From: JAJFFW01 sp038534195
Lineage (GTDB): Bacteria; Pseudomonadota; Alphaproteobacteria; Caulobacterales; Parvularculaceae
NCBI GenBank assembly: GCA_038534195.1
Contig: JBCAXE010000014.1
Location: 15,160 to 79,159, forward strand
DNA length: 64,000 nucleotides
Direction of reading: 5' to 3'
Shown here in pieces: positions 42,290 to 50,897 of the stretch. Each line of letters begins with the position of its first letter. The stretch's first letter is position 1. The notes under the pieces are model-generated. The model made no database searches. It worked only from the letters and a program-made list of their open reading frames with translations, and was not told the origin of the DNA. The position numbers and the translations under genes were made by a program.

Positions 42290-43264
42290 ATGAGCCATAA
42301 TGTTTATTTTTTCAATGGCCGCCGGCGCCCGATTTCTCTTAATTCAGTTGTCGCCTATTTCTCGGACCGCGCATACTGGTCCGTGGATGCGGATGCCGCG
42401 CAAGTCGCTTACCTGAATTCAGATACGCATGTTTCGTTCGTCGCGCGAATTCGTGAGAGCGGCGCTTCCAACGCATGTCTGGAGATTCCGAAACCAAGCG
42501 TCGCATTCCAGGTCAACTATTTCAGGCCGCCCTTCTTTGGTGATGAGGCGGCTATTGAGCTGAGCGCCTTCAGAGAATTCTTCGATCCTGAGTTCGTTGA
42601 TCCGCAGGCCGGTGTGTTATCATCAAATGATACGATAACATATTTTTCGAACGGTTTCCTGTCGCATTATCGCGTCGGGAACGCAAAGGCGTACGTAACA
42701 ATTATAGAGCGTCTCCGAGAAGAGGGCGGCGCCATTCCACCATGCGTTGCTGAAACGAAATTAATGGACGCTTGGCGATGGAATAGGCTGCGCAAACCAA
42801 GCCTTGAAAAATATTTCCGGGATAGCGGCCAGGATGTGTGCGTTGCATCCTCAATATGGGCGACAATCCCTGAAGAAGGGGGACGGCCGCTTTGCGTTGC
42901 GACGTGGACGGATGGCGCTCGCGCTGCGATCCCTACGTTTGTTGATCGAATCATCCTCATCGCTGACGGCATCCGGAGACGGCGCCGCGGGATCTCGTCG
43001 CTCTTGTTCAGAAGCAACTCAGAAGCAACCATGTGTATGGTACACGTGGATGATGTTGCAGGTTTGAATTGTGCGTCGGCGAAAACACACGATAATGCGC
43101 CTTACATCTTTGTCGACTCCGATGTTAGCGACCCGCCGCGGGAAGTGATCGACTTGTATCGCCGCCCGCAGCCGCCTTTGTCTGAAAGTTTTCAGGTTAC
43201 GCCATCTGATGAAATTCTGAGCGCGGACTTGATGGCTGAGGCGCGATCAAACGCCAAGCGATAA
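42290..43264 (+). CDS. Hypothetical 324-aa protein
   Basis: Not recognised. It is soluble, with no signal or membrane segment, balanced composition and only scattered Cys. Recurrent Ser/Asp/Arg-rich segments (PISLNSVVAYFSDRAYWSVD, LSSNDTITYFSNGFLSHY) do not match a family I know. It follows the acyl-CoA dehydrogenase by 24 bases and may be co-transcribed. Function unknown. Confidence 0.65.
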   Translation: MSHNVYFFNGRRRPISLNSVVAYFSDRAYWSVDADAAQVAYLNSDTHVSFVARIRESGASNACLEIPKPSVAFQVNYFRPPFFGDEAAIELSAFREFFDPEFVDPQAGVLSSNDTITYFSNGFLSHYRVGNAKAYVTIIERLREEGGAIPPCVAETKLMDAWRWNRLRKPSLEKYFRDSGQDVCVASSIWATIPEEGGRPLCVATWTDGARAAIPTFVDRIILIADGIRRRRRGISSLLFRSNSEATMCMVHVDDVAGLNCASAKTHDNAPYIFVDSDVSDPPREVIDLYRRPQPPLSESFQVTPSDEILSADLMAEARSNAKR

Positions 43265-43303
43265 AGTCGTATCACCCACGAATTTCAGAACGGAGTCGCA
43301 CAC

Positions 43304-43711
43304 ATGTTATCGCCAATCATCGCCCTGATAGCGTGGACCTTGATCGTCTGGGTCTGGATGTATGCGACGCGATTGCCGGCGATACGTGCGGCGGGCATTG
43401 ATCCAAACGCGCATATTCACCCTGGCGCGCTTGATCAATTACCTGCGCCTGTGCGCGTTGTGGCTGATAATTATAATCATCTGCATGAGCAGCCGACTGT
43501 GTTTTATGCGCTCGCCTTCGCTGCGCATTTGTCTGGCGCCGCCGACAGCGTTAATATTGCACTGGCGTGGGCTTATGTGGTGTTGCGCATTGTCCACTCG
43601 TTTGCGCAAATCGTATTGAAGAATGTCGTCATACGATTTTTGGTTTTTGCGTTATCGACGCTCATGCTGATTATTATCACTGTCCGAACGACTATCGTTG
43701 TAGCGGGATAG
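43304..43711 (+). CDS. MAPEG-family membrane protein
   Basis: A 135-aa protein with four membrane helices. RVVADNYNHLHEQPTVFYAL is the MAPEG signature loop with conserved Asn, Glu and Pro. Bacterial MAPEG proteins often handle glutathione conjugates or lipid peroxides. It starts at ATG 43304 behind AACGGAG and is 30 bases before an L7/L12-like gene. Confidence 0.88.
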   Translation: MLSPIIALIAWTLIVWVWMYATRLPAIRAAGIDPNAHIHPGALDQLPAPVRVVADNYNHLHEQPTVFYALAFAAHLSGAADSVNIALAWAYVVLRIVHSFAQIVLKNVVIRFLVFALSTLMLIIITVRTTIVVAG

Positions 43712-43740
43712 TTCGGGCGGCCTTTGCGAAAGGATTGTTT

Positions 43741-44052
43741 ATGGAAGAGTTTATATTTGAAAATGTGTGGCTGGTGATCGCGGCGACAGCGCTGTTTGCA
43801 TTTACGATTGGGAGGATGGTGGGTTCCGGTGCGCCTTCCATCGAGCAGGAAGCGCAAGAGATGGTCTCGCAGCAACATGCTGAAGAGGCATTTTCAGCTC
43901 TATCGCCCACAACTCAAGACGAGGTTGATCATCTTATCACCGAAGGAAAAGTTATTGAGGCGATTAAAACGATCCGAACCGAGTCCGGCTATGGGTTGCG
44001 TCAAGCAAAGGCGATCGCCGACAATCGCCGCCGTATGTTGAAAGGCGCATAG
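43741..44052 (+). CDS. Membrane-anchored L7/L12 C-domain-like protein
   Basis: A 103-aa protein. One transmembrane helix near residues 8-27 (VWLVIAATALFAFTIG) is followed by a linker and a C-terminal domain of about 45 residues, DHLITEGKVIEAIKTIRTES and YGLRQAKAIADNRRRML. This resembles the ribosomal bL12 C-terminal fold (EAIKxIRexxGxGLxxAK). Such membrane-tethered copies are not ribosomal L7/L12. Their job is unknown. Confidence 0.75.
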   Translation: MEEFIFENVWLVIAATALFAFTIGRMVGSGAPSIEQEAQEMVSQQHAEEAFSALSPTTQDEVDHLITEGKVIEAIKTIRTESGYGLRQAKAIADNRRRMLKGA

Positions 44053-44151
44053 GCGCGGTTTTCCCCAAGTTTCGCCACGCACGTTAAGTTAAATGGTGGC
44101 GGTTAGCTTGTTTGACGTGTGGCGGGCGTTCCTTAAGGGGTTATATTCCGA

Positions 44152-44442
44152 TCATGATCGAGACATGGTCTCATAGAATTGGACGCTTTTCACATATGGG
44201 TTCGTTTGAGCCATTTTATCGGCGGCCTCAAAGCTTTCAGCCTCAATGATCATATATCCAGTGAGCGCGTCGGGTCCGAGCGTAAGGTCCTTTACGCCAT
44301 CGTCGGAAATTTCGCGTCCGCGCGGTAAATGCGCTTGCTCCACAATATTTTCTTTGATCGATGCGAACCACGCACTCCATTTTTCCATAATTTCGGGCGT
44401 CGGTTTTTCAAACCCGTATGTCAGAAATAGAAACTTCGCCAT
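44152..44442 (-). CDS. YciI-like (DGPF) family protein
   Basis: A 96-aa dimeric ferredoxin-like-fold protein. MAKFLFLTYGFEKPTPEIME at the start and GYMIIEAESFEAADKMAQTN with YVKSVQFYET near the end fit YciI/DGPF domains. Some members are sigma-factor associated or hydrolytic; no neighbour here suggests a specific role. Confidence 0.75.
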   Translation of the reverse strand: MAKFLFLTYGFEKPTPEIMEKWSAWFASIKENIVEQAHLPRGREISDDGVKDLTLGPDALTGYMIIEAESFEAADKMAQTNPYVKSVQFYETMSRS

Positions 44443-44482
44443 TTGTAATTGCCTTTAACAGCTGCACCATCCTTGTGGAATG

Positions 44483-45301
44483 TCAGCTTTTCGATTTCAA
44501 CACATCCTTAATAAGAGCGCTCTCGGCCTGACGATTGCGCAGCGTTCCAAATTCCTGGGCACGCATGATTTCCGCCGCGTCAGAGGCAAGCGCAGCATAC
44601 GCGCTCCATGCCAAACCGCTGCCGACACTGATGCGAGCGACGCCGGCGCCGGCGAGGTCTTCCACCGAACACTTTGTAAGCTCTCCCATAACCAAGACGT
44701 TCACCGGCTTATCAATCGATGCGCATACCTGTTTCACGGCCGTCAGGTCAGGAAGTCCAGGCGCAAAAAGAATGTCGGCGCCGGCGTCGGAATATTTCTG
44801 TAGTTGGCGAATAACGTCTTCAAGCTTTGCGTGTCCGTGAAGAAGAGCTTCAGCGCGCGCCGTCAGCACAAAGCCGGTCTTTTGCGCGACCTCCGCGGCG
44901 GCCGCTATTCTCTCGACTGCAAGTGCTTCCTCAAAGATTGGCTGCTCGTCGTCGCCGGTTGAGTCTTCGATCGATCCGCCAGCCAGCTCTGTCTTTGCCG
45001 CCTGTCGAATCGTTTCGGCCGCATCTTCCGGCGTTGGTCCAAATCCATTCTCAAAATCAGCGGAAACAGGGACGTCGACGCTCGCCGCGATAGTTGCCGC
45101 ATGGGCGAGCGCTTCTTCGCGCGTAACGCCATAGTCCTCGCGTCCAAGCGTGAGTGCGAATCCGGCGCTCGTGGTCGCCAGCGCCTGAAAGCAGGCATGT
45201 TCGAGGATGCGCGCAGATCCGGCGTCCCATGGGTTTGGCATGATGAAAGGGGCGCCTGTTTGATGTAGGGCCTTAAACGTTTCTGCTTTTGAGTTCAGCA
45301 T
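44483..45301 (-). CDS. Isocitrate lyase/PEP mutase-family protein
   Basis: A 272-aa TIM-barrel enzyme of the PEP mutase/isocitrate lyase superfamily. PNPWDAGSARILEHACFQAL and DVPVSADFENGFGPTPEDA carry the phosphate- and metal-binding acidic residues; IEDSTGDDEQPIFEEALAVE and LTARAEALLHG follow. The CKE-type catalytic motif of isocitrate lyase is absent, so it is a carboxyphosphonate/oxaloacetate-type member of unknown substrate. A start ten codons earlier (GTG 45331) is possible. Confidence 0.85.
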   Translation of the reverse strand: MLNSKAETFKALHQTGAPFIMPNPWDAGSARILEHACFQALATTSAGFALTLGREDYGVTREEALAHAATIAASVDVPVSADFENGFGPTPEDAAETIRQAAKTELAGGSIEDSTGDDEQPIFEEALAVERIAAAAEVAQKTGFVLTARAEALLHGHAKLEDVIRQLQKYSDAGADILFAPGLPDLTAVKQVCASIDKPVNVLVMGELTKCSVEDLAGAGVARISVGSGLAWSAYAALASDAAEIMRAQEFGTLRNRQAESALIKDVLKSKS

Positions 45302-45485
45302 ATTTGGCGTCTCAACGGTAATGTCGCGCACCGGCGTCGGCGTTCAATTGCGCTGGCGACATTCATCAAACTCAGCATGCAAGCCGGTTAGGAGGTTTCC
45401 ATCTGCCGCCGAATAGCAATCGAACTCTAGCATACGATACAGGCCTGAATAGCCCGCGTCGATCCACCCTTGCGATCTAAAATGC

Positions 45486-45520
45486 AAAAGCCGCCGTCGG
45501 CAATCCGGCGGCGGCTTTTT
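45486..45520. terminator. Intrinsic terminator of rpoH
   Basis: An 11-bp stem (45490-45500 with 45505-45515, one G-T pair) and CAAT loop, flanked by T run TTTTT on the plus side (45516-45520) and TTTT on the minus side (complement of 45486-45489). It lies 37 bases beyond the rpoH stop and reads as a terminator in either direction. Confidence 0.85.
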
Positions 45521-45556
45521 CATTATCTTGATGAGTGAACGTTACGCGTGAACTTC

Positions 45557-46468
45557 TTATACATCGTCCGCTTGCGGATTTGCATGGGCCTCTTTGGACA
45601 TCCGCTTCATAGCCTTCTGCAATTTCTCAAAGGCGCGAACCTCAATCTGGCGAACGCGTTCCCGGCTCACATTGTAGACTTTGCTCAATTCCTCAAGTGT
45701 TGAAGGGTTTTCCTTGAGGCGCCGTTCCGTGAGAATATGTTGCTCACGTTCATTAAGGTTTTTCAGCGCTTCGCCAAGAAGCTCCATACGCATATCGTAT
45801 TCGTCATCTCGAACAAGTTGCGCTTCAGCGTTGACGGCATTGTCGTCGACGAGCCAATCCTGCCATTCGCCGCCGCCTTCGGCGTCTTTTCCCATTGGGG
45901 CGTTCAATGATGCTTCGCCGCCCGACATGCGACGATTCATGGAAATCACTTCGTCATTGGTGACGCCCAGCTTTGTGGCGATGTGCTCCACCTGATCAGG
46001 GTGCAGATCGCCTTCGTCAACGGCGTCAATCTGCCCCTTGATTTTGCGCAGGTTGAAGAACAGCTTTTTCTGCGCCGCCGTGGTTCCGATTTTCACAAGA
46101 CTCCATGACCGCAAAATGTATTCCTGGATCGAGGCGCGAATCCACCACATGGCGTACGTCGCGAGCCGGAATCCCTTCTCCGGGTCGAAGCGTTTCACCG
46201 CCTGCATCAACCCGACATTGCCTTCGGAAATCACTTCACCGATCGGCAGGCCATAACCGCGATAGCCCATGGCGATCTTCGCGACGAGGCGCAAATGCGA
46301 ATTCACGAGCTGTTCGGCTGCTTCAGGGTCCTCATGTTCGGAAAAACGCTTCGCCAGCATATATTCCTCATCCTTTTCAAGCATGGGGAATTTACGGATT
46401 TCGGTCAGATACCTGGAAAGGCTTCCTTCTGGCGTCAAAGCGGTTGTTCTCGTGAGGGCTGTGCTCAT
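45557..46468 (-). CDS. rpoH: Heat-shock sigma factor RpoH (sigma-32)
   Basis: A 303-aa sigma factor. Region 2: LRLVAKIAMGYRGYGLPIGE and FRLATYAMWWIRASIQEYIL. The RpoH box QKKLFFNLRKIK near residue 135 separates it from RpoD. Region 4: NVSRERVRQIEVRAFEKLQK at the C-terminus. It directs heat-shock promoters. The 281-base upstream gap holds an inverted repeat, but no clear promoter. It ends in the terminator at 45486-45520. Confidence 0.97.
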   Translation of the reverse strand: MSTALTRTTALTPEGSLSRYLTEIRKFPMLEKDEEYMLAKRFSEHEDPEAAEQLVNSHLRLVAKIAMGYRGYGLPIGEVISEGNVGLMQAVKRFDPEKGFRLATYAMWWIRASIQEYILRSWSLVKIGTTAAQKKLFFNLRKIKGQIDAVDEGDLHPDQVEHIATKLGVTNDEVISMNRRMSGGEASLNAPMGKDAEGGGEWQDWLVDDNAVNAEAQLVRDDEYDMRMELLGEALKNLNEREQHILTERRLKENPSTLEELSKVYNVSRERVRQIEVRAFEKLQKAMKRMSKEAHANPQADDV

Positions 46469-46627
46469 GTCGATTACTCTCTCAAATCTTGTAGTGAAGA
46501 CCCCGTCGAAACGCCTGGCGGCGCTTGATGACCTTCATATGGTGTCAAATACGCGAATTTCCAGTGGTTAGATTGTTCGATACGGCTGGAACATGGGCTA
46601 AAACCCCCGGATTTACTAATCATCTCG

Positions 46628-46657
46628 CAATCACTGCAGTGCAAAATATCGTGATTG
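46628..46657. promoter_or_regulatory. CAATCAC/GTGATTG inverted repeat upstream of rpoH
   Basis: CAATCAC (46628-46634) and GTGATTG (46651-46657), with 16 bases between, lie about 160-190 bases before the rpoH start. The inner part also has the 10-bp palindrome CACTGCAGTG (46632-46641). A regulatory role is possible; no regulator is indicated. Confidence 0.25.
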
Positions 46658-46749
46658 AAGGCGGTCAGGCGCGGGTTCGAATGAATTCATTTCCTGATTT
46701 TTATGTAATATTTTTAGGGGCTTAGAGGGCGGCGCGCGTTTGGCTCCAT

Positions 46750-47778
46750 TCAGAGCTTTGACAGGGCTTCCTTCAAACGCGCGAAATCGGGCGGATCGTT
46801 CGCCTCAAAGCTGAGCGGCTCCCCTGTTATCGGATGGGCGAAGCCCAGAATTTTCGCGTGGAGCGCCTGACGCCTGAATTTAGACACCGTGCAAAGCGCG
46901 GTGTCAGCGGTCGGATCGACTGGTTTGACGCCGGAAAGGCCCGGTCCGCGGCCATAAACGGGATCGCCGATCAGGGGATGACCGATCGACGCCAGATGAA
47001 CGCGAATTTGGTGGGTGCGCCCGGTTTCCAGACGGCACTCCAGAAGGCTCGCCACCGCATCGCCCTTAAGCTTTGCGCGGTTCCTGCCGTACGCCTCGAG
47101 AATTTTGTAATGAGTGACTGCGCGCCGCGCATCGGGGCGGTCGGGGTCACTCACGACGGCGAATTTTTTGCGGTCGCCGGGCGCGCGTCCGATTGGCGCG
47201 TCGATTGTTCCGAGACCGGGGCGGGGCGCGCCATGGGTGATAGCCTCATAAACGCGCGTAATATCGTGTACGGAAAAAGCAGCGGTGAGCGCTTTGTGCG
47301 CCTGGTCGTGTTTCGCGATCACGAGCAGGCCCGACGTATCCTTATCGATCCGATGAACAATGCCGGGTCGCGCGACGCCGCCGACGCCCGATAAACTGTC
47401 GCCGCAATGATAAATCAGCGCATTGACGAGCGTGCCGGTCCAGTGACCTGCGGCCGGATGTACGACCATGCCCGCCGGCTTGTTGACTACAATCAACGCA
47501 TCATCTTCGTAGGCCACATCAAGCGGAATATTTTCGGGTTTCGGGGTTGGGGCGGCGACCTCCGGAATTGTCAGCACGAAATGTTCTCCTTCGCGCATCT
47601 TCCAGGAAGGGTCAGTGAAGCGCTCCCCGTTGCGCACGAGCGCGCCGTCTTCAATCAACGCTTTCAGGCGTGTCCGTGTCAGGCCCTCGATTTGTTCTGA
47701 CAGCCACTTATCAAGGCGCGCGCCACTGTCTTCTGCGGCGATCTCGAAGGCGTGCGTGTTGGCGTCTTGGTCCGTCAT
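46750..47778 (-). CDS. rluD: 23S rRNA pseudouridine synthase RluD family
   Basis: A 342-aa enzyme with an N-terminal S4 domain (RLDKWLSEQIEGLTRTRLKA) and the RluA catalytic domain, with active-site HRIDKDTSGLLVIAKHD holding the catalytic Asp. LETGRTHQIRVHLASIGHPL and GDPVYGRG are conserved. RluD modifies U1911, U1915 and U1917 in 23S rRNA helix 69. Confidence 0.93.
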   Translation of the reverse strand: MTDQDANTHAFEIAAEDSGARLDKWLSEQIEGLTRTRLKALIEDGALVRNGERFTDPSWKMREGEHFVLTIPEVAAPTPKPENIPLDVAYEDDALIVVNKPAGMVVHPAAGHWTGTLVNALIYHCGDSLSGVGGVARPGIVHRIDKDTSGLLVIAKHDQAHKALTAAFSVHDITRVYEAITHGAPRPGLGTIDAPIGRAPGDRKKFAVVSDPDRPDARRAVTHYKILEAYGRNRAKLKGDAVASLLECRLETGRTHQIRVHLASIGHPLIGDPVYGRGPGLSGVKPVDPTADTALCTVSKFRRQALHAKILGFAHPITGEPLSFEANDPPDFARLKEALSKL

Positions 47779-47843
47779 CAGCGGCGGATGTCATGGGCCC
47801 ATCTGGTTTGTCAATGGCTGGCGGCTCGACGTTTTCAGCGCCC

Positions 47844-47872
47844 TTGACAGGTTGCCAATTTAACTTTATAAA
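47844..47872 (+). promoter_or_regulatory. Sigma-70-type promoter for the 47897 gene
   Basis: TTGACA (47844-47849), a 17-base spacer and TATAAA (47867-47872) make a near-consensus housekeeping promoter, followed within 25 bases by a GCAGGAGGG ribosome site and the ATG at 47897. It should drive the membrane protein/winged-helix regulator pair. Confidence 0.75.
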
Positions 47873-47879
47873 ATAAAGT
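47863..47879. promoter_or_regulatory. Palindromic operator overlapping the -10 box
   Basis: ACTTTAT (47863-47869) and ATAAAGT (47873-47879) form a perfect 7-bp inverted repeat with a 3-base centre, covering the -10 box of the promoter at 47844-47872. A protein bound here would block RNA polymerase. The winged-helix regulator encoded in the same unit (48571) is the obvious candidate. Confidence 0.55.
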
Positions 47880-47896
47880 AATTTGCAGGAGGGATT

Positions 47897-48541
47897 ATGA
47901 GCAAGGTTACTATGGAAACCGTCGCCGACGACCTCGCCTATGCGCGCTCGATTGCGGAGGAGGGGCGGGCGGCCCCGTTGTTAGGCGGACGTCAATTTGT
48001 GATTTGGGGCTTGGTGGTTGTCATCGGGTCGATGTTCACATGGGCGACAGTGTCGCGAGCGGCGCCGTTTCCACCGGTGAGCATTCTTTTTGTTTGGCTC
48101 GGGCTGACGGCGGCGGGCTGGATTTACAGCTTTGCGACAGGATCGAAACTGGCGCAGAAACCAGGCGCGCAGACGACCGGCGCAAAGGTCGAGCAAGCGG
48201 TATGGGTCGCATCGGGGGCGTTCTTCGGATTGCTTGCAACGAGTTTCACGTTCGTCGCTGCGACCGGCGCTAACGGAGAAGCCGCGGCTTGGCTTCTTTA
48301 TGCGGCGCTGCCGCCGGTTATTTTCGGCGTCTATGCCGTCGCCCTGACAGCGACTATGGTCGCGTCGAGCGCGTCCTATTTAAAGCCGTTTATCGTTTTA
48401 TCCTACATTTTCGCGATTATAACGGCGCTGTTGATCGGCTCGCTTTTTCAATTCTTTGCCACGTCGATTGGAATCCTGCTTGTGTCGGTGGTCCCCGGGG
48501 TCTTAATGCTCCGCCGGGAACCGGATGATCTGGCGTCGTAA
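47897..48541 (+). CDS. Multi-pass membrane protein next to a wHTH regulator
   Basis: A 214-aa protein with about six membrane helices (for example FVIWGLVVVIGSMFTWATVS, LLYAALPPVIFGVYAVALTA) and a polar N-terminus of 30 residues. ATG 47897 follows GCAGGAGGG closely. No family is recognised with confidence. It is paired with the regulator at 48571, 29 bases downstream. Confidence 0.75.
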   Translation: MSKVTMETVADDLAYARSIAEEGRAAPLLGGRQFVIWGLVVVIGSMFTWATVSRAAPFPPVSILFVWLGLTAAGWIYSFATGSKLAQKPGAQTTGAKVEQAVWVASGAFFGLLATSFTFVAATGANGEAAAWLLYAALPPVIFGVYAVALTATMVASSASYLKPFIVLSYIFAIITALLIGSLFQFFATSIGILLVSVVPGVLMLRREPDDLAS

Positions 48542-48570
48542 TACGAATGAAGGCCCACACGAAGTAAGGC

Positions 48571-48897
48571 ATGAGCAAATCGACTGATCATTTGCCGAAC
48601 GATTATCGCGCCATCAATGACGTGATCCACGGACGCGTGCGGCTTGCGGTCATGGCGTATCTTTCCGGCGCCGGCACGGCGGATTTCGGCGAATTGCGTG
48701 CGAAAGTGGGGGGGACGGATGGAAATCTCTCGGTCCACATCCGAAAACTGGAGGAAGCGCGATACATCAAAGTCGAAAAGCGCTTCAAGGGGCGAAGACC
48801 TCAAACGCTTTGCCATCTGACGGCGAAGGGACGCGAAGCCTGGATCGCCTACATTGGACAGATGGAAGCGATGCTGGGGATGAAGGCGGCCGAATAA
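48571..48897 (+). CDS. Winged-helix transcriptional regulator
   Basis: A 108-aa single-domain winged-helix protein. AINDVIHGRVRLAVMAYLSG, ADFGELRAKVGGTDGNLSVH and IRKLEEARYIKVEKRFKGRR with PQTLCHLTAKG give the helix-turn-helix and wing of the HTH_27/ArsR-like class. It probably regulates its own unit through the palindrome over the promoter at 47863-47879. Confidence 0.85.
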   Translation: MSKSTDHLPNDYRAINDVIHGRVRLAVMAYLSGAGTADFGELRAKVGGTDGNLSVHIRKLEEARYIKVEKRFKGRRPQTLCHLTAKGREAWIAYIGQMEAMLGMKAAE

Positions 48898-48991
48898 CGC
48901 GGGTCGCGCCGCTTGAAGTCGCTGTGCCCACGATCCATGTTCCCCGAAACGTATCGGCGCGCTTTAACGGCGCGCTGGGCAGGAGCAGGCA

Positions 48992-50890
48992 ATGACGTCT
49001 GGCGCGTCCATTCAGGAAGAATCGCAAAGGGTCCAGGCCGACATCGACCGCGGCTCCAGCTTTGCCTCGGAGCTTGAAAAAGACCGCGCCCATCGCGAAA
49101 AGGCGCGCAGCGCAAAACCGCTGAAGCGCTTGGCGCCGTTTGTCTTCAGATATCCAGGGCTGCTTGCGGGCTTCGCCGTTTTTCTGGCGCTTGCCTCGGG
49201 ATTGACGCTTGTTTTACCGGCGGCGTTTCGGCTTGTGGTTGATTGCGGATTTGGCGGCGCGTCCGACGCCGCGGTCTGCGAAACATTCGCTTACGGCGAT
49301 CAACTCGGCGGCTATTTTCTCGCCGGAATTCTGGTGGCTTTTTTTCTTGGCCTCGCGAGCGCCATGCGCTTTTACTTTATCAGCCGGCTTGGCGAGCGCG
49401 TCGTCGCCGATTTGCGCCGCGCGGTGTACGACCATCTGTTGACGTTAAGCCCTGGTTTTTACGCCAAGACACGCACGGGCGAAGTGTTGTCACGCCTGAC
49501 GACGGACACAACGCTGATCCAGACGGTTGTCGGCTCTTCCATATCGGTCGCGATCCGAACAGTGGCGACCACATTCGGCGCAATTGCATTGATGTTTGTC
49601 GTCAACTGGCAGTTGACGCTCATGGTGTTGGCGGTGGGCCCGTTAATCCTTGGACCAATCATGTTGTTCGGCCGGCGGGTACAGCGCCTTTCACGGGACA
49701 GTCAGGATAATCTGGCGGAGGCGTCCGCGCGCGCGAGCGAGTCCTTGCGCGCCGTCGAAACAGTGCAAGCGTTTACGCGGGAAGACGCCGAGCGCGGAAA
49801 TTTTGCAAACGCGGTGGAAAACACATTCGCAGTCGCCCTGAAGCGCATTCGCGTGCGCGCCGCCATGACTGCGCTAATCACATCGGTTGTCCTCACCGGA
49901 CTAATTGGCGTTTTGTGGTTCGGCGCCGTTCAGGTCCAGGGCGGCGCCATTACGCCCGGCGCCATGACGCAATTTGTCATGTATTCATTTATCGCGGTAA
50001 GCGGCGTCGGCATGTTGACGGAAACGTATGCGGAGGTCATGAGGGCGGCGGGCGCCACCGAGCGCTTAATGGAAATTCTGGGCGCGTCATCGGAGATCAA
50101 GTCGCCGCCGGCGCCCGCTTCATTGCCACAACCGGTTAGCGGAGCGTTGCGTTTTGAAAATGTCACGTTCGCTTATCCAGCGCGACCAGAGACGACGGTC
50201 TTGCATAATGTATCCTTGCAAGTCAGGCCCGGACAAACAGTGGCGCTTGTCGGGCCCTCCGGCGCCGGTAAGAGCACTATGTTCCAGTTGCTGTTGCGGT
50301 TTTACGACCCGCAAAGCGGCGTTGTTTACCTGGACGGCGCGCCGCTTGCGACTGTCGATCCGGCCGCGTTGCGCAAGCAAATCTCGATCGTCCAGCAACA
50401 GGCGCCCCTATTTGCAGGGACGGCGCTCGATAATATCCGCTTCGGCCGGCCGGGCGCCCGCGACGATGAAGTGCGCGCCGCCGCCATTGCGGCGAACGCC
50501 CATGATTTTATTGCAGCGCTGCCGAACGGTTACGACACGCCGCTCGGCGAGGGCGCGACCACGCTTTCGGGCGGGCAGCGTCAGCGTCTCGCCATTGCGC
50601 GCGCGATCCTGCGCGATGCGCCGGTTTTGCTATTAGACGAAGCCACAAGCGCCCTCGATTCAGAAAGCGAGCGGGCAATCCAGGATGCCTTTGAAAAGAT
50701 TTCAGCCGATCGTACAACGCTCGTGATCGCTCACCGGCTTTCGACGGTGTTGAAAGCGGATCTCATCGCCGTGATGAAAGACGGTCGAATCGTCGATCAG
50801 GGAACGCATCATGAGTTGCTCGCTCGCGGCGGCCTATACGCGCGCCTCGCCGAGTTGCAATTCGGTCAGCAAACCGCGGCGGCTGAATAG
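48992..50890 (+). CDS. ABC exporter half-transporter, MsbA-like
   Basis: A 632-aa fused membrane-ATPase. Six membrane helices lie before about residue 350, after a polar N-terminus of 45. ATPase motifs: Walker A GPSGAGKST near residue 420, signature LSGGQRQRL near 525, Walker B VLLLDEATSALD near 545 and H-loop IAHRLST near 580. Such homodimers export lipids, peptides or drugs. The substrate cannot be read from sequence. It ends 7 bases before the convergent mscS gene. Confidence 0.93.
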   Translation: MTSGASIQEESQRVQADIDRGSSFASELEKDRAHREKARSAKPLKRLAPFVFRYPGLLAGFAVFLALASGLTLVLPAAFRLVVDCGFGGASDAAVCETFAYGDQLGGYFLAGILVAFFLGLASAMRFYFISRLGERVVADLRRAVYDHLLTLSPGFYAKTRTGEVLSRLTTDTTLIQTVVGSSISVAIRTVATTFGAIALMFVVNWQLTLMVLAVGPLILGPIMLFGRRVQRLSRDSQDNLAEASARASESLRAVETVQAFTREDAERGNFANAVENTFAVALKRIRVRAAMTALITSVVLTGLIGVLWFGAVQVQGGAITPGAMTQFVMYSFIAVSGVGMLTETYAEVMRAAGATERLMEILGASSEIKSPPAPASLPQPVSGALRFENVTFAYPARPETTVLHNVSLQVRPGQTVALVGPSGAGKSTMFQLLLRFYDPQSGVVYLDGAPLATVDPAALRKQISIVQQQAPLFAGTALDNIRFGRPGARDDEVRAAAIAANAHDFIAALPNGYDTPLGEGATTLSGGQRQRLAIARAILRDAPVLLLDEATSALDSESERAIQDAFEKISADRTTLVIAHRLSTVLKADLIAVMKDGRIVDQGTHHELLARGGLYARLAELQFGQQTAAAE

Positions 50891-50897
50891 CGCTGCA

